64,000 nucleotides of DNA from Weizmannia acidilactici. GTDB lineage: Bacteria; Bacillota; Bacilli; Bacillales; Bacillaceae_C. A program made the position numbers and the translations under genes. A model generated the notes under the pieces. That model had not been told where the DNA came from and searched no databases. It saw only the letters and a list, made by a program, of their open reading frames with translations. The DNA lies in NCBI RefSeq assembly GCF_008974225.1, contig NZ_BKZR01000007.1:1-64000 (forward strand), read 5' to 3'. Positions 23,756 through 32,868 of the stretch are shown here, one piece after another. Each line of letters opens with the position of its first letter. Positions within the stretch are counted from its first letter, which is position 1.

Positions 23756-26041
23756 ATGAAAGGAAAATGGCTGTTTGCGGCGCTCGCGTCTTTAAGCGGG
23801 GCGCTCGCAGGCCTTCATGCGCCGCTTCTTCTTGTTCTGTCCGCCCATTTGGTTTGGATTCGCATCTTTATGCTGAAAAAGAGGCCCGTTATCCTCGCAT
23901 CTGCCGCCCTTTACGGGCTGGGGTTTTTTAGCGGTTTTTGGCAATCCGCTACCTCCCATACAGTGCTTCAAGCCGGTAGCGCCCAATTGACCGTCCGTTT
24001 CAAAGATTATCCGAAAATAGACGGAAACCATATCAAAGGCACGGCGGATGCCGGAAAAGAAAAAATCCTATTCCAATATTATGCAAATCAGGAAACGGAT
24101 TTGGAAAACTTAAAAAACATAATTTCCCCCGGAACGATTTGCACGGCTGGAGGGGAACTGGAAGCCCCGGAGCCGAACCGCAACCCCTCTATGTTCAATT
24201 ACCGCGAATATTTAGCCCATCAGCATATCCACTGGATTTTTCAAGCGGACCGTATCCTTTCCTGCGGCAAACCACCCCATCAATGGAGAAGCGTTTTTAA
24301 GCAAATTCGCCATACTCTCCTGCTTCAAATCGAAAATACTTTCCCGGAACGTACAGCGCCTTATGCGGAAGCGCTTTTGCTCGGCGAACAGGAAAATTTT
24401 GACGACAGTGTTTACCAGCTTTACCAAAGGCTCGGCGTCGTCCACCTGCTGGCGATTTCCGGGTTGCACGTGCAATTGGTAGCGGGCGCATGCTTTTATC
24501 TCTTGATCCGGATCGGCATAACAAGGGAACGCGCTGCCATCTGTTTAATGTTGATCCTGCCGGTGTATGCGGTGCTGTGCGGGTTGAATCCGCCTGTTTC
24601 ACGGTCTGCCGCGATGTCGGTTCTTTTGCTTTTATCCGCCCAAAAAAAGCTCCCGGTCGGCATACTTGATGCTTTATCGATTTGTTTTATTTTATTTTTG
24701 CTGAAAGATGTTTTTATCCTTTACAATATCGGTTTCCAGCTGTCATTTGCCGTTTGCCTTGCCCTTTTGCTTTCGGGCGGCATTTTAGAAAACATGCGGG
24801 GTGCGTTGAAAAAAGGGCTTGCCATTTCTTTCATTTCCCAATTGGCGGCTGTGCCGGTCCTCTGTTATTCTTTTTATGAGTTCTCCGCCATCGGCTTGCT
24901 TTCCAATCTCGTTTACATTCCATTGTACACTTATATATTGCTTCCGCTTGCTGTTTTGGCGTTTGCCTCAGAATGGCTTGCTCCGCCGCTTTTTTCGTTT
25001 TTTTCTTCATGTTTCAACTGGATGGTTGCCCTTTCAGAAAAAATGGGGGAAATGATCGATACGAGGTGGTCCACCGTTTTAACCGGAAAGCCGCCGCTTT
25101 GGGTGCTGATCCTTATAGCAGCGGCGATTGTGTATGGCTTTGTCTTGATGGAGGGAGGAAAGAAAATCATCCGCTCCGTGCTGCCGCTTGTTTTTATTAT
25201 TTTTTGCTTGATCTTAAGCGAAAATCATCCGCTTTTTGGCGAAGTTACATTTATTGATGTCGGGCAGGGGGACAGCATTTTAATCCGGCTTCCGCTGGGG
25301 AGGGGAACCTATTTGATCGATACAGGGGGAACTGTGCAGTTTGAGAAACCAGCTTGGAAAAAAAGAAAAAATCCGTTTGAAGTTGGTAAAGATATTGTTG
25401 TCCCGTTTTTAAAAAGCAAAGGAATTGGTACGATCGACAAATTGATTTTAACGCACAGCGATGAAGACCATATCGGGGGTGCGGCGGCGGTTATCCGGTC
25501 ATTGCGCGTCAAAGAGATCCATATTTCGCCCCATTCGTGGGAAAAGCCGTTAATGCGGAAAATGCTCGCTCATGCTGCACAAAAAAAGATTCCAGTTTAT
25601 GAGATGAAAAACGGGAATGGATGGCGGAACAATTTCGGCGTTTTCCAATATGTCTCGCCGTTTGACAGCAAGTATGAAGGCAATAATGGCTCGCTTGTGC
25701 TTTACGCCGCAATGGGCGGGAAAACATGGCTTTTTACGGGGGATCTTGAACAGGAGGGGGAGGAAAAGCTGGTTGCGGCATATCCGGCATTGCACATTGA
25801 TGTGCTGAAAGCCGGTCACCACGGCAGCAAGACCTCTACGGGCGAAACGCTGCTGCGGCAGTATAAGCCCTCGGTTGTGGTCATTTCCGTAGGGAAAGAT
25901 AACCGCTTCGGGCATCCAAACCAGGAAGTAATTCGGAGACTCAAGAAAGCGCATGTGTTGATTTTCCGCACGGATGAAGACGGAGCGGTACAGTACCGCT
26001 TTTTCAAAGAAAGGGGAACCTTTTTAACCGTCCTTCCATAG
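23756..26041 (+). CDS. comEC: DNA uptake channel ComEC/Rec2
   Basis: This 761-residue protein has an N-terminal soluble loop domain after two helices, then the Competence domain with many transmembrane helices (LLAISGLHVQLVAG at about residue 235 is the signature). The C-terminal metallo-beta-lactamase-like domain has LTHSDEDHIGG and LKAGHHGSK. It forms the channel that carries single-stranded DNA inward; the C-terminal domain may degrade the other strand. The reading frame is complete, so the comE operon looks functional at sequence level. Confidence 0.95.
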   Translation: MKGKWLFAALASLSGALAGLHAPLLLVLSAHLVWIRIFMLKKRPVILASAALYGLGFFSGFWQSATSHTVLQAGSAQLTVRFKDYPKIDGNHIKGTADAGKEKILFQYYANQETDLENLKNIISPGTICTAGGELEAPEPNRNPSMFNYREYLAHQHIHWIFQADRILSCGKPPHQWRSVFKQIRHTLLLQIENTFPERTAPYAEALLLGEQENFDDSVYQLYQRLGVVHLLAISGLHVQLVAGACFYLLIRIGITRERAAICLMLILPVYAVLCGLNPPVSRSAAMSVLLLLSAQKKLPVGILDALSICFILFLLKDVFILYNIGFQLSFAVCLALLLSGGILENMRGALKKGLAISFISQLAAVPVLCYSFYEFSAIGLLSNLVYIPLYTYILLPLAVLAFASEWLAPPLFSFFSSCFNWMVALSEKMGEMIDTRWSTVLTGKPPLWVLILIAAAIVYGFVLMEGGKKIIRSVLPLVFIIFCLILSENHPLFGEVTFIDVGQGDSILIRLPLGRGTYLIDTGGTVQFEKPAWKKRKNPFEVGKDIVVPFLKSKGIGTIDKLILTHSDEDHIGGAAAVIRSLRVKEIHISPHSWEKPLMRKMLAHAAQKKIPVYEMKNGNGWRNNFGVFQYVSPFDSKYEGNNGSLVLYAAMGGKTWLFTGDLEQEGEEKLVAAYPALHIDVLKAGHHGSKTSTGETLLRQYKPSVVVISVGKDNRFGHPNQEVIRRLKKAHVLIFRTDEDGAVQYRFFKERGTFLTVLP

Positions 26042-26072
26042 TATAAAGTAGCTTCAAGAAGAAAGATGGCGC

Positions 26073-26096
26073 AAAAAAACCCGGCCGAACCGGCTT
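26073..26096 (-). terminator. Terminator of yqzM
   Basis: On the reverse strand a CCGG (26090-26093) / CCGG (26081-26084) stem around TTCGG-type sequence is followed by seven T residues. It probably also slows transcription arriving from comEC. Confidence 0.5.
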
Positions 26097-26130
26097 TTGC
26101 CCTGCCGGATTGCGCCCGGGCCCTTTAGTT

Positions 26131-26265
26131 TTATTTCCCGATGATGTCAACAGCTGTGGCAATGATAAACATAACGGCAAAAAATAAAAAAGAGACGAGA
26201 AACCCTGCAGCGGAGTCGACGACATCATTTGTTTTCGACTGGACATCCTGCTCGAATTCGTTCAT
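26131..26265 (-). CDS. yqzM: YqzM family small membrane protein
   Basis: This 44-residue ORF starts at ATG 26265 with a strong RBS (AAAGGGGGG). It reads MNEFEQDVQSKTNDVVDSAA, followed by one transmembrane helix (GFLVSFLFFAVMFIIATAV) and the end DIIGK. The size, sequence and position (between comEC and holA, opposite strand) match B. subtilis YqzM, a small sporulation-associated protein of unknown function. Confidence 0.88.
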   Translation of the reverse strand: MNEFEQDVQSKTNDVVDSAAGFLVSFLFFAVMFIIATAVDIIGK

Positions 26266-26391
26266 CTAATCCCCCCTTTGTTTTTTAGATTATATTATAA
26301 TTTCTGAATCATTTCTACAAATTTTTGGGTGCCAGGAGTTGTCAATCATAGCCCTGGGCCTTCGGGTGACAATAAAGGTAAAGGGGTCCAC

Positions 26392-26429
26392 CGTTAATGG
26401 GAAAGCATCCTGGGACTTTTCCATTAGCG
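26392..26429. repeat. Imperfect inverted repeat upstream of holA
   Basis: Arms CGTTAATGGGAAAG (26392-26405) and CTTTTCCATTAGCG (26416-26429) pair with two mismatches. It lies immediately before a second, terminator-like hairpin. The function is unclear. Confidence 0.5.
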
Positions 26430-26440
26430 TTTATATAGAT

Positions 26441-26468
26441 AAAGGGGATTTCTTACAAATCCCCTTTT
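26441..26468 (+). terminator. Terminator-like hairpin upstream of holA
   Basis: Perfect arms AAAGGGGATTT (26441-26451) and AAATCCCCTTT (26457-26467) are followed by T residues. It would end readthrough from comEC, or it belongs to a short leader transcript. Confidence 0.75.
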
Positions 26469-26540
26469 TCATTTGTTTTCCTTGCAACGGAGCGCCAGTT
26501 TTTATACCATAGGAAGTAGAGCAGTTTGGGAGCGAGAAGA

Positions 26541-27572
26541 ATGGACGAGTTATGGAAAAAAATCGAACGGGGGCAATTTTCCCCGCTTTATTTATTGTAT
26601 GGCACGGAAGATTATTTAATACAGGAAACGAAAAATAAATTGATTGGGCATGCCCTTGCCCCGGAAGAAATGGATTTTAACTATGCTTCCTATGATTTGG
26701 AAGAAACGCCGGTCGAAACGGTTGTTGAAGATGCTGAAACTTTCCCTTTTATGGGGGAGAGAAGAATTGTGATTGCGCATCACCCGTACTTTTTAACCGC
26801 CGAAAAGCCGAAGCAGAAAGTGGAACACCAATTGGACAAGCTGGAAGCATATGTTAAGATGCCGGCTCCTTATTCCATTTTGGTGCTGGTTGCGCCTTAT
26901 GAAAAACTGGATGAGCGGAAAAAACTGGTGAAGCTGCTCAAAAAACAGGCAACTGTCGGGGAAGCCAAAAAATTAAATGAAAGGGAGCTGAAAGAATGGC
27001 TTGTTGGCCGCGCCGGCGGAGAAGGCTGTCGGATCGGGAAGGAAGCGGCTGAACTCCTGATTTCGCTTGCCGGCACGGATATGAGTGCCCTTGCCAATGA
27101 AATGATGAAGCTGTGTTTATATGCGGGCAAGGGAAATGAAATATCATTGGATATGGTAGCCGCTTTAACAGCGCGGTCGCTTGAGCAAAATGTGTTTGAA
27201 CTTGTGGAAAAAGTGGTCCAGCGTAAAATTGATGAGGCGCTCCGGATCTATTACGACCTTTTAAAGCTCAACGAAGAACCGATAAAAATTTTGGCGCTTA
27301 TTTCGGGCCAGTTCAGGCTGATTTACCAGACGAAAGAACTGGCGAAGCGCGGTTACGGACAACAGCAAATCGCTTCCTATTTAAAAGTGCATCCTTACAG
27401 GCTAAAATTGGCGGCCGGGCAGGCCAAACTGTTTACACAGGAAGAACTGAACCAAATTATGTCGCTGCTTGCAGACAGCGACTACGAAATGAAATCCAGC
27501 GGCCTGAAAAAAGAAATGATTATTGAAATGTTTTTGTTTAAACTGCATGGGATGAAGGCAGGAACAAAATAA
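26541..27572 (+). CDS. holA: DNA polymerase III delta subunit HolA
   Basis: This 343-residue protein starts at ATG 26541, as GGGAG lies eight bases before it. The clamp-loader delta fold is recognisable from SPLYLLYGTEDYLIQETKNK, the segment DMSALANEMMKL, and the C-terminal collar region. HolA opens the DnaN sliding clamp during loading. It is followed directly by a terminator shared with rpsT on the other strand. Confidence 0.93.
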   Translation: MDELWKKIERGQFSPLYLLYGTEDYLIQETKNKLIGHALAPEEMDFNYASYDLEETPVETVVEDAETFPFMGERRIVIAHHPYFLTAEKPKQKVEHQLDKLEAYVKMPAPYSILVLVAPYEKLDERKKLVKLLKKQATVGEAKKLNERELKEWLVGRAGGEGCRIGKEAAELLISLAGTDMSALANEMMKLCLYAGKGNEISLDMVAALTARSLEQNVFELVEKVVQRKIDEALRIYYDLLKLNEEPIKILALISGQFRLIYQTKELAKRGYGQQQIASYLKVHPYRLKLAAGQAKLFTQEELNQIMSLLADSDYEMKSSGLKKEMIIEMFLFKLHGMKAGTK

Positions 27573-27600
27573 AAAAGACGCGCAATCGGCGTCTTTTTTA
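27571..27600. terminator. Bidirectional terminator holA/rpsT
   Basis: Arms AAAAAAGACGC (27571-27581) and GCGTCTTTTTT (27589-27599) pair perfectly, with T runs in both directions. Confidence 0.9.
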
Positions 27601-27604
27601 TTTT

Positions 27605-27865
27605 TTACGCTTGTGCGGAGAATTTTTTCATCAAGCGTGCTTTTTTGCGGTTTGCGGCATTTTTATGGATAAGACCTTTAGATGCAGCTTTGTCGAGATG
27701 TTTTATCGCATTCACTAAAAGTTCTTTTGCATTTTCGTCGTTATTCGCAGCAGCAGCTTCGAATTTTTTCACTGCAGTACGCATGGCGGATTTTGCCGCT
27801 GTGTTTTGTGCATTATTTTTTTCGCTGACTTTTACGCGTTTGATTGCGGATTTAATGTTTGGCAT
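27605..27865 (-). CDS. rpsT: 30S ribosomal protein S20
   Basis: This 86-residue, very basic helical protein starts at ATG 27865 behind a near-perfect RBS (AGGAGGTGA). The sequence MPNIKSAIKRVKVSEK and the motif AVKKFEAAAANND match bacterial S20, which binds 16S rRNA early in 30S assembly. It is a single-gene unit with its own promoter. Confidence 0.97.
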   Translation of the reverse strand: MPNIKSAIKRVKVSEKNNAQNTAAKSAMRTAVKKFEAAAANNDENAKELLVNAIKHLDKAASKGLIHKNAANRKKARLMKKFSAQA

Positions 27866-27929
27866 TTCTTTCACCTCCTGCGAGCAAAAACATCTTTAAC
27901 TCGTCCACATGCACTATAGAACAAATGAT

Positions 27930-27958
27930 ATTGTAACAAATGGAAAGTGATATTGCAA
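27930..27958 (-). promoter_or_regulatory. Sigma-A promoter of rpsT
   Basis: On the reverse strand TTGCAA (27953-27958), a 17-bp spacer and TACAAT (27930-27935), about 65 bp before the rpsT start. Confidence 0.75.
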
Positions 27959-28052
27959 TACATTGTACAACAATTTGCCGGTTTCCGAATGGTTTGTCCG
28001 GATTAGGGAAAAACAATGGTAAAAACATTGAAGCGCCAAAGGAGGAAACCGA

Positions 28053-29153
28053 ATGGATTTGAGTATTTATTCCGTCCGGACGGATTTAGCGATTGAAGCC
28101 CGTGATCTGGCCGTTGAAGAAAAAATCAAAAATAAAGAAAGCGGTGAGCTTGAAGGCGTCACGGTGGAAGAAAGGACTGTAAACGATATGAAAGTCACCA
28201 CCGTGAAGATATCGAAAAAAGGGGAGAAAGTGCTCGGAAAAAAAGCCGGAAATTATCTTACGATTGAAGTGCAGGGCATCCGTAACGGGGATACGGAAGT
28301 CCAGCAAAAAGTGGAAGAAGTATTTGCGGAAGAATTTAACCGGTATTTAAAAAATTTGAACATCAAGGAAGATGCGAGCTGTCTTGTCGTGGGGCTCGGG
28401 AATTGGAATGTAACGCCGGATGCGCTCGGCCCCCTTGTTTGCGAAAAAGTTCTTGTGACGCGCCATTTGTTTAAGTTGGAGCCGGAAAGCGTTGAATCCG
28501 GCTACAGGCCGGTGAGCGCGCTTGCCCCTGGCGTGATGGGGCTGACCGGCATTGAAACGAGCGACATTATTTTCGGCGTCAGTGAAAAAACGAAGCCGGA
28601 TTTTATCATTGTCGTGGATGCACTGGCGTCCCGCTCGCTGGAAAGGGTCAATGCCACCATACAAATTTCGGATACAGGCATCCAGCCTGGGTCGGGCATC
28701 GGCAATAAAAGAAAAGAGCTGTCAAAGGAAACGCTCGGGGTGCCCGTGATTGCGATTGGCGTTCCGACCGTTGTCGACGCTGTGACGATTACGAGCGATA
28801 CGATCGATTTCCTTTTAAAACATTTCGGGAAAGAAATAAGAGAGTCGTCGCGGCCGTCGCGGGCACTTGCGCCGGCAGGGCTTACATTCGGTGAGAAGCG
28901 GACCCTGACGGAAGAGGATATGCCGGGGAGTGAGGCGCGGAAAATGTTCATGGGGATGGTCGGAAATTTGGAAGATGAAGAAAAACGGAAGCTGATCCAT
29001 GAAGTGCTCGCGCCGCTCGGCCATAATTTGATGGTAACGCCGAAAGAAATCGATGTATTTATCGGGGATATGGCAAATCTGTTGGCAAGCGGACTGAATG
29101 CGGCCCTGCATTCATCCGTCAACCAAGAAAATACAGGGTTTAAGACGGGATGA
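28053..29153 (+). CDS. gpr: Germination protease GPR
   Basis: This 366-residue protein has RBS AAAGGAGG. It starts MDLSIYSVRTDLAIEARDLA; the N-terminal segment resembles the cleavage site of the small acid-soluble spore proteins, as expected for the self-processing zymogen. It degrades these DNA-protecting proteins at germination. Members are made in the forespore under sigma-F/G. No clear forespore promoter could be assigned upstream by eye. Confidence 0.95.
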   Translation: MDLSIYSVRTDLAIEARDLAVEEKIKNKESGELEGVTVEERTVNDMKVTTVKISKKGEKVLGKKAGNYLTIEVQGIRNGDTEVQQKVEEVFAEEFNRYLKNLNIKEDASCLVVGLGNWNVTPDALGPLVCEKVLVTRHLFKLEPESVESGYRPVSALAPGVMGLTGIETSDIIFGVSEKTKPDFIIVVDALASRSLERVNATIQISDTGIQPGSGIGNKRKELSKETLGVPVIAIGVPTVVDAVTITSDTIDFLLKHFGKEIRESSRPSRALAPAGLTFGEKRTLTEEDMPGSEARKMFMGMVGNLEDEEKRKLIHEVLAPLGHNLMVTPKEIDVFIGDMANLLASGLNAALHSSVNQENTGFKTG

Positions 29154-29180
29154 AGAGAGGGCGTTTTTCCCATGCCGGAG

Positions 29181-29352
29181 AAGCGCCCTCCGCATTTCGG
29201 GATGTCCAGCTGCTGGCGCTATCGGCTGGCGGATTTTCCGGCCGCTTCCCTACGATTAGTCAATATCGGCTCGATACCTCGCCATGTTTCCTTTATCCCA
29301 GTCAGGAGTCTAAAATATCCGAACGCCGATAATCAAGCGCCCTCCGCATTTC
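29181..29352. repeat. Intergenic repeat-like element bounded by 18-bp direct repeats
   Basis: AAGCGCCCTCCGCATTTC occurs at 29181-29198 and again at 29335-29352. Between them is a GC-richer stretch starting GATGTCCAGCTGCTGGCGC, which resembles an interspersed extragenic repeat seen in Bacillus genomes. The first copy also pairs with GAGGGCG at 29157-29163 to form a hairpin just after gpr. No coding frame is credible. Confidence 0.6.
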
Positions 29353-29425
29353 TTCGTTCTATTCTTTCTATGAAAGCCATAAGATTTATTAGATAGTAAT
29401 AGACTTGATTGGAAAGGGTGGGACG

Positions 29426-30628
29426 ATGAAACTCGGCAGGCAATCCAGCCATTTTTTTATTCTCAATCTGACAAGTATCATTCACCTGATTTCCATTGTC
29501 ATCATGTCCCTGTTGCTTGTGTTTATATTAATCGGCACGCTGACGTCATTAAAGCCGGGATACCGTGTGTCGTCTTCCGCTGTCAATGAAGCGGCAAAAC
29601 ATTTTTCAAGCAAAACATTGTACAAGTACTTACTGTCGGACAGCCAGCTGCTTGTGCACAACTTTCCGGTTCAGGACGAGCGTCCGGTCAGCAATCTTGT
29701 ATTTGAAATGTTGACCAACATCCGTTTTGAAGATCCGCGCAGTTTTCTTGGGCGCGAGCTGCCCGGCTTTGAAATCTTTGACAGCAAAATTTTAGTGGCC
29801 GGCGATGGCGCTAATTATACAAATGTGCCGATCGAATCCGTCCCGCCCGACAGTGCTTTGAAAGCAAAAGACCCGGCAACGCAAAACACGGATCAAATTG
29901 ATGATAAAAGCAGCAGTGATGAAGCCAAGCAGCCTCCCGAAAGGACAACCGGCGGAAAAAAGCGAGTATTTATCTATTTTACGCATACGCATGAATCTTA
30001 CTTGCCATATTTAAAAGGCGTTACGAACCCGAATCTGGCCCAGCACTCGAAAATCAACGTCACGAAAGTCGGTGAAAAGCTGGCACAGGACTTGGAGGAC
30101 AGAGGGATCGGCGCCACCTCCAGTACGACCGATATTCAAAAATTGCTCGTCCAGAACCATATGGACTATACCCAGTCCTACCAGGAATCGCGGACCGTAG
30201 TTGAAGCTGCCATGAAAAATGACCGCGATCTCCAGTATTTTATCGATGTCCACCGCGACTCAAGAAGAAGAAAAGATACGACAGTAGAAATAAACGGAAA
30301 ATCTTACGCAAAAATCGCTTTTATTATTGGCGGGGAAAACCCGAATTGGGAAAAAAATGCAAAGCTTGCCGAGGATTTGCACAACCTGATTAAAAAGAAA
30401 TATAAAAATTTATCAAGGGGTGTCATCTTGAAAAAAGGCGCGCTCACAAACGGAAAATTCAACCAGGATTTATCGGGGAATTCTTTTTTGATTGAAGTCG
30501 GGGGCGTCGATAACACATTTGAAGAGATGTACCGGACGATGGATGTATTTGCCGATGTGTTTGCCCAATATTACTGGCAGGCGCAGAGCGTGAGTGGTTC
30601 CGGTTCTGCAGAAACAGGGAAAAATTAA
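29426..30628 (+). CDS. spoIIP: Stage II sporulation protein P (SpoIIP)
   Basis: This 400-residue protein starts at ATG 29426 with RBS AAAGGGTGGG. It has an N-terminal membrane anchor (about residues 17-45) and a disordered linker around residue 160. The C-terminal amidase/endopeptidase domain has HTHESYLPY, IDVHRDS and FLIEVGG as likely zinc and catalytic motifs. With SpoIID and SpoIIM it degrades septal peptidoglycan so the mother cell can engulf the forespore. B. subtilis has yqxA next; here that gene is absent. Confidence 0.95.
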   Translation: MKLGRQSSHFFILNLTSIIHLISIVIMSLLLVFILIGTLTSLKPGYRVSSSAVNEAAKHFSSKTLYKYLLSDSQLLVHNFPVQDERPVSNLVFEMLTNIRFEDPRSFLGRELPGFEIFDSKILVAGDGANYTNVPIESVPPDSALKAKDPATQNTDQIDDKSSSDEAKQPPERTTGGKKRVFIYFTHTHESYLPYLKGVTNPNLAQHSKINVTKVGEKLAQDLEDRGIGATSSTTDIQKLLVQNHMDYTQSYQESRTVVEAAMKNDRDLQYFIDVHRDSRRRKDTTVEINGKSYAKIAFIIGGENPNWEKNAKLAEDLHNLIKKKYKNLSRGVILKKGALTNGKFNQDLSGNSFLIEVGGVDNTFEEMYRTMDVFADVFAQYYWQAQSVSGSGSAETGKN

Positions 30629-30653
30629 CCGCCGGCAATGGGCGGATTTTTCT
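30629..30653 (+). terminator. Terminator after spoIIP
   Basis: Stem CCGCC (30629-30633) / GGCGG (30641-30645) followed by ATTTTTCTTTT. Confidence 0.7.
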
Positions 30654-30761
30654 TTTGTTCCATGGGCAGCTGTCGCGAATAGCAGGAAAAGAGGGCCGCG
30701 CTATGTACGGAGCGGTTGCCGCGGCAGATTGCGGGTGAGCTTACCCCGCCGTCGTTTTTCA

Positions 30762-30790
30762 TTGAATGTCCGTTTCCCTGCTGATATAAT
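30762..30790 (+). promoter_or_regulatory. Sigma-A promoter of lepA
   Basis: TTGAAT (30762-30767), a 17-bp spacer and a perfect TATAAT (30785-30790), about 40 bp before the lepA start. Confidence 0.8.
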
Positions 30791-30830
30791 CAAAAATAGT
30801 GTACATGTGCCGAATACAGGAGTGAATGAT

Positions 30831-32666
30831 ATGATGAACCGTAAAGAAAAGCTAGACAGGCAAAGGAGGATCCGAAACTTTTCCATAATTGCCCATATCG
30901 ACCATGGGAAATCGACTTTGGCCGACCGCATATTGGAAAAGACGCATGCGTTAAGCCAGCGTGAAATGAAAGACCAGCTCCTTGATTCGATGGAATTGGA
31001 ACGCGAGCGCGGCATTACGATTAAATTAAACGCCGTACAGCTTAAATATAGAGCAAATGATGGAGAAGAATATATTCTCCATTTAATTGACACCCCGGGA
31101 CATGTCGACTTTACATATGAAGTGTCGCGCAGCCTCGCCGCTTGTGAAGGTGCGGTGCTCGTTGTGGATGCTGCGCAGGGGGTGGAGGCGCAGACGCTCG
31201 CGAATGTATACCTCGCTTTGGACAACAATCTTGAAATTATTCCTGTCATCAATAAAATTGACCTGCCTTCCGCCGATCCGGAACGCGTCCAGCAGGAAAT
31301 TGAGGATGTGATCGGCCTTGATACGTCGGAAGCTGTGCTTGCATCCGCCAAAGCCGGGATCGGCATTGAAGATATTTTGGAACAAATCGTCGAGAAAGTG
31401 CCGGCGCCTGAAGGTGACCCTGATGCTCCGCTGCAGGCGCTCATTTTTGATTCGCTGTATGATTCCTACCGAGGCGTCATTGCTTATATCCGCGTGATGC
31501 AGGGGTCGGTAAAAGTCGGCGATAAAATCCGGATGATGTCAACCGGCAAAGAGTTTGAAGTGACGGAACTCGGCGTCAGCACCCCGAAGCCGGTATATGT
31601 CGACGAATTAACTGTCGGTGATGTCGGATTTTTGACTGCATCGATCAAAAATGTAAAAGATACGCGCGTCGGGGATACGATTACAAGCACTGTAAACCCT
31701 GCGAAAGAGCCGCTTCCGGGTTACCGGAAAATGAACCCGATGGTTTACTGCGGCCTGTATCCGGTCGACAGCGCCAGATTTAACGACTTACGGGACGCCC
31801 TTGAAAAACTTGAATTAAACGATTCCTCACTGCAATATGAGCCGGAAACATCACAGGCGCTCGGCTTCGGCTTCCGCTGCGGTTTTCTCGGCCTTTTGCA
31901 CATGGAAATTATCCAAGAGCGGCTTGAGCGCGAATTCAATATCGACCTCATTACAACTGCCCCGAGCGTGATTTACAAAGCGAAACTGACGGACGGCAGC
32001 GAGGTGACTGTTGACAACCCTACAAATTTGCCGGAACCGCAAAAAATCGAATATATCGAAGAGCCGTATGTTCGCGCCTCCATAATGGTGCCGAATGATT
32101 ATGTCGGTGCTGTCATGGAAATTGCGCAGGCGAAGCGGGGCAATTTTATCGATATGCAGTATTTGGATGATATCCGCGTCAATGTCATTTACGAAATCCC
32201 GCTTGCCGAGATTGTATACGACTTTTTTGACCAGCTGAAATCGAGCACGAAAGGGTACGCTTCTTTCGATTACGAGCTGATCGGGTATAAGCGTTCGAAC
32301 CTTGTGAAGATGGACATTTTGCTGAACGGGGAAAAAGTGGACGCCTTAAGCTTCATTGTCCACCGCGATTTTGCGTACGAGCGCGGGAAAGCGATCGTGG
32401 AAAGGTTAAAAGAACTCATCCCGCGCCAGCAGTTTGAAGTGCCGGTCCAGGCTGCGGTCGGGCAGAAAATCATCGCCCGCTCCAACATTAAGGCGCTGCG
32501 CAAAAACGTGCTTGCAAAATGTTACGGCGGCGATATTTCACGGAAAAGGAAACTCTTGGAGAAACAAAAAGAAGGAAAGAAACGGATGAAGCAGGTCGGT
32601 TCCGTAGAAATCCCGCAAGAAGCGTTCATGGCAGTATTGAAAATGGACGATACTTCGAAAAAATGA
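30831..32666 (+). CDS. lepA: Elongation factor 4 (LepA)
   Basis: This 611-residue protein starts at ATG 30831 with AGGAG eight bases upstream. The open frame extends about 79 codons further upstream, but the RBS and promoter positions and the family length fix this start. The GTPase domain has AHIDHGKSTL, DTPGHVDF and NKIDLPSA, and the LepA-specific C-terminal domain includes KCYGGDISRKRKLLEKQK. It acts on the ribosome, promoting back-translocation or initiation-stage quality control. Confidence 0.97.
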   Translation: MMNRKEKLDRQRRIRNFSIIAHIDHGKSTLADRILEKTHALSQREMKDQLLDSMELERERGITIKLNAVQLKYRANDGEEYILHLIDTPGHVDFTYEVSRSLAACEGAVLVVDAAQGVEAQTLANVYLALDNNLEIIPVINKIDLPSADPERVQQEIEDVIGLDTSEAVLASAKAGIGIEDILEQIVEKVPAPEGDPDAPLQALIFDSLYDSYRGVIAYIRVMQGSVKVGDKIRMMSTGKEFEVTELGVSTPKPVYVDELTVGDVGFLTASIKNVKDTRVGDTITSTVNPAKEPLPGYRKMNPMVYCGLYPVDSARFNDLRDALEKLELNDSSLQYEPETSQALGFGFRCGFLGLLHMEIIQERLEREFNIDLITTAPSVIYKAKLTDGSEVTVDNPTNLPEPQKIEYIEEPYVRASIMVPNDYVGAVMEIAQAKRGNFIDMQYLDDIRVNVIYEIPLAEIVYDFFDQLKSSTKGYASFDYELIGYKRSNLVKMDILLNGEKVDALSFIVHRDFAYERGKAIVERLKELIPRQQFEVPVQAAVGQKIIARSNIKALRKNVLAKCYGGDISRKRKLLEKQKEGKKRMKQVGSVEIPQEAFMAVLKMDDTSKK

Positions 32667-32676
32667 CCGGCCCGGG

Positions 32677-32725
32677 GCAGGAAGGGGCAGCTTTGGTGTA
32701 TTCCCGTGCCCCTTCCTGCTTTGTT
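32677..32725 (+). terminator. Terminator after lepA
   Basis: Perfect 13-bp arms GCAGGAAGGGGCA (32677-32689) and TGCCCCTTCCTGC (32707-32719) precede a T-rich tract. Confidence 0.75.
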
Positions 32726-32868
32726 CTCTTTTTTTGCTTGAATATGGGCGGCGATGGAAAGCCGGGGATTTTTCGAAGAAGGGATATCCCGGCGCGCATC
32801 ACGGGTATTCCCGCCGATAATGCATAACAAGGATTTTTCAAAAAGCCGACAAGTAAGGTTGTGATGAA

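Noticed and set aside
29157..29190. Hairpin GAGGGCG/CGCCCTC as a gpr terminator
   Set aside because: No T run follows, and the right arm belongs to the 18-bp direct repeat, so its pairing may be incidental.
30594..30830. N-terminal extension of LepA by 79 residues
   Set aside because: Promoter TTGAAT/TATAAT and RBS lie inside it, and LepA proteins start at the M-(M)NRKEK-like position.
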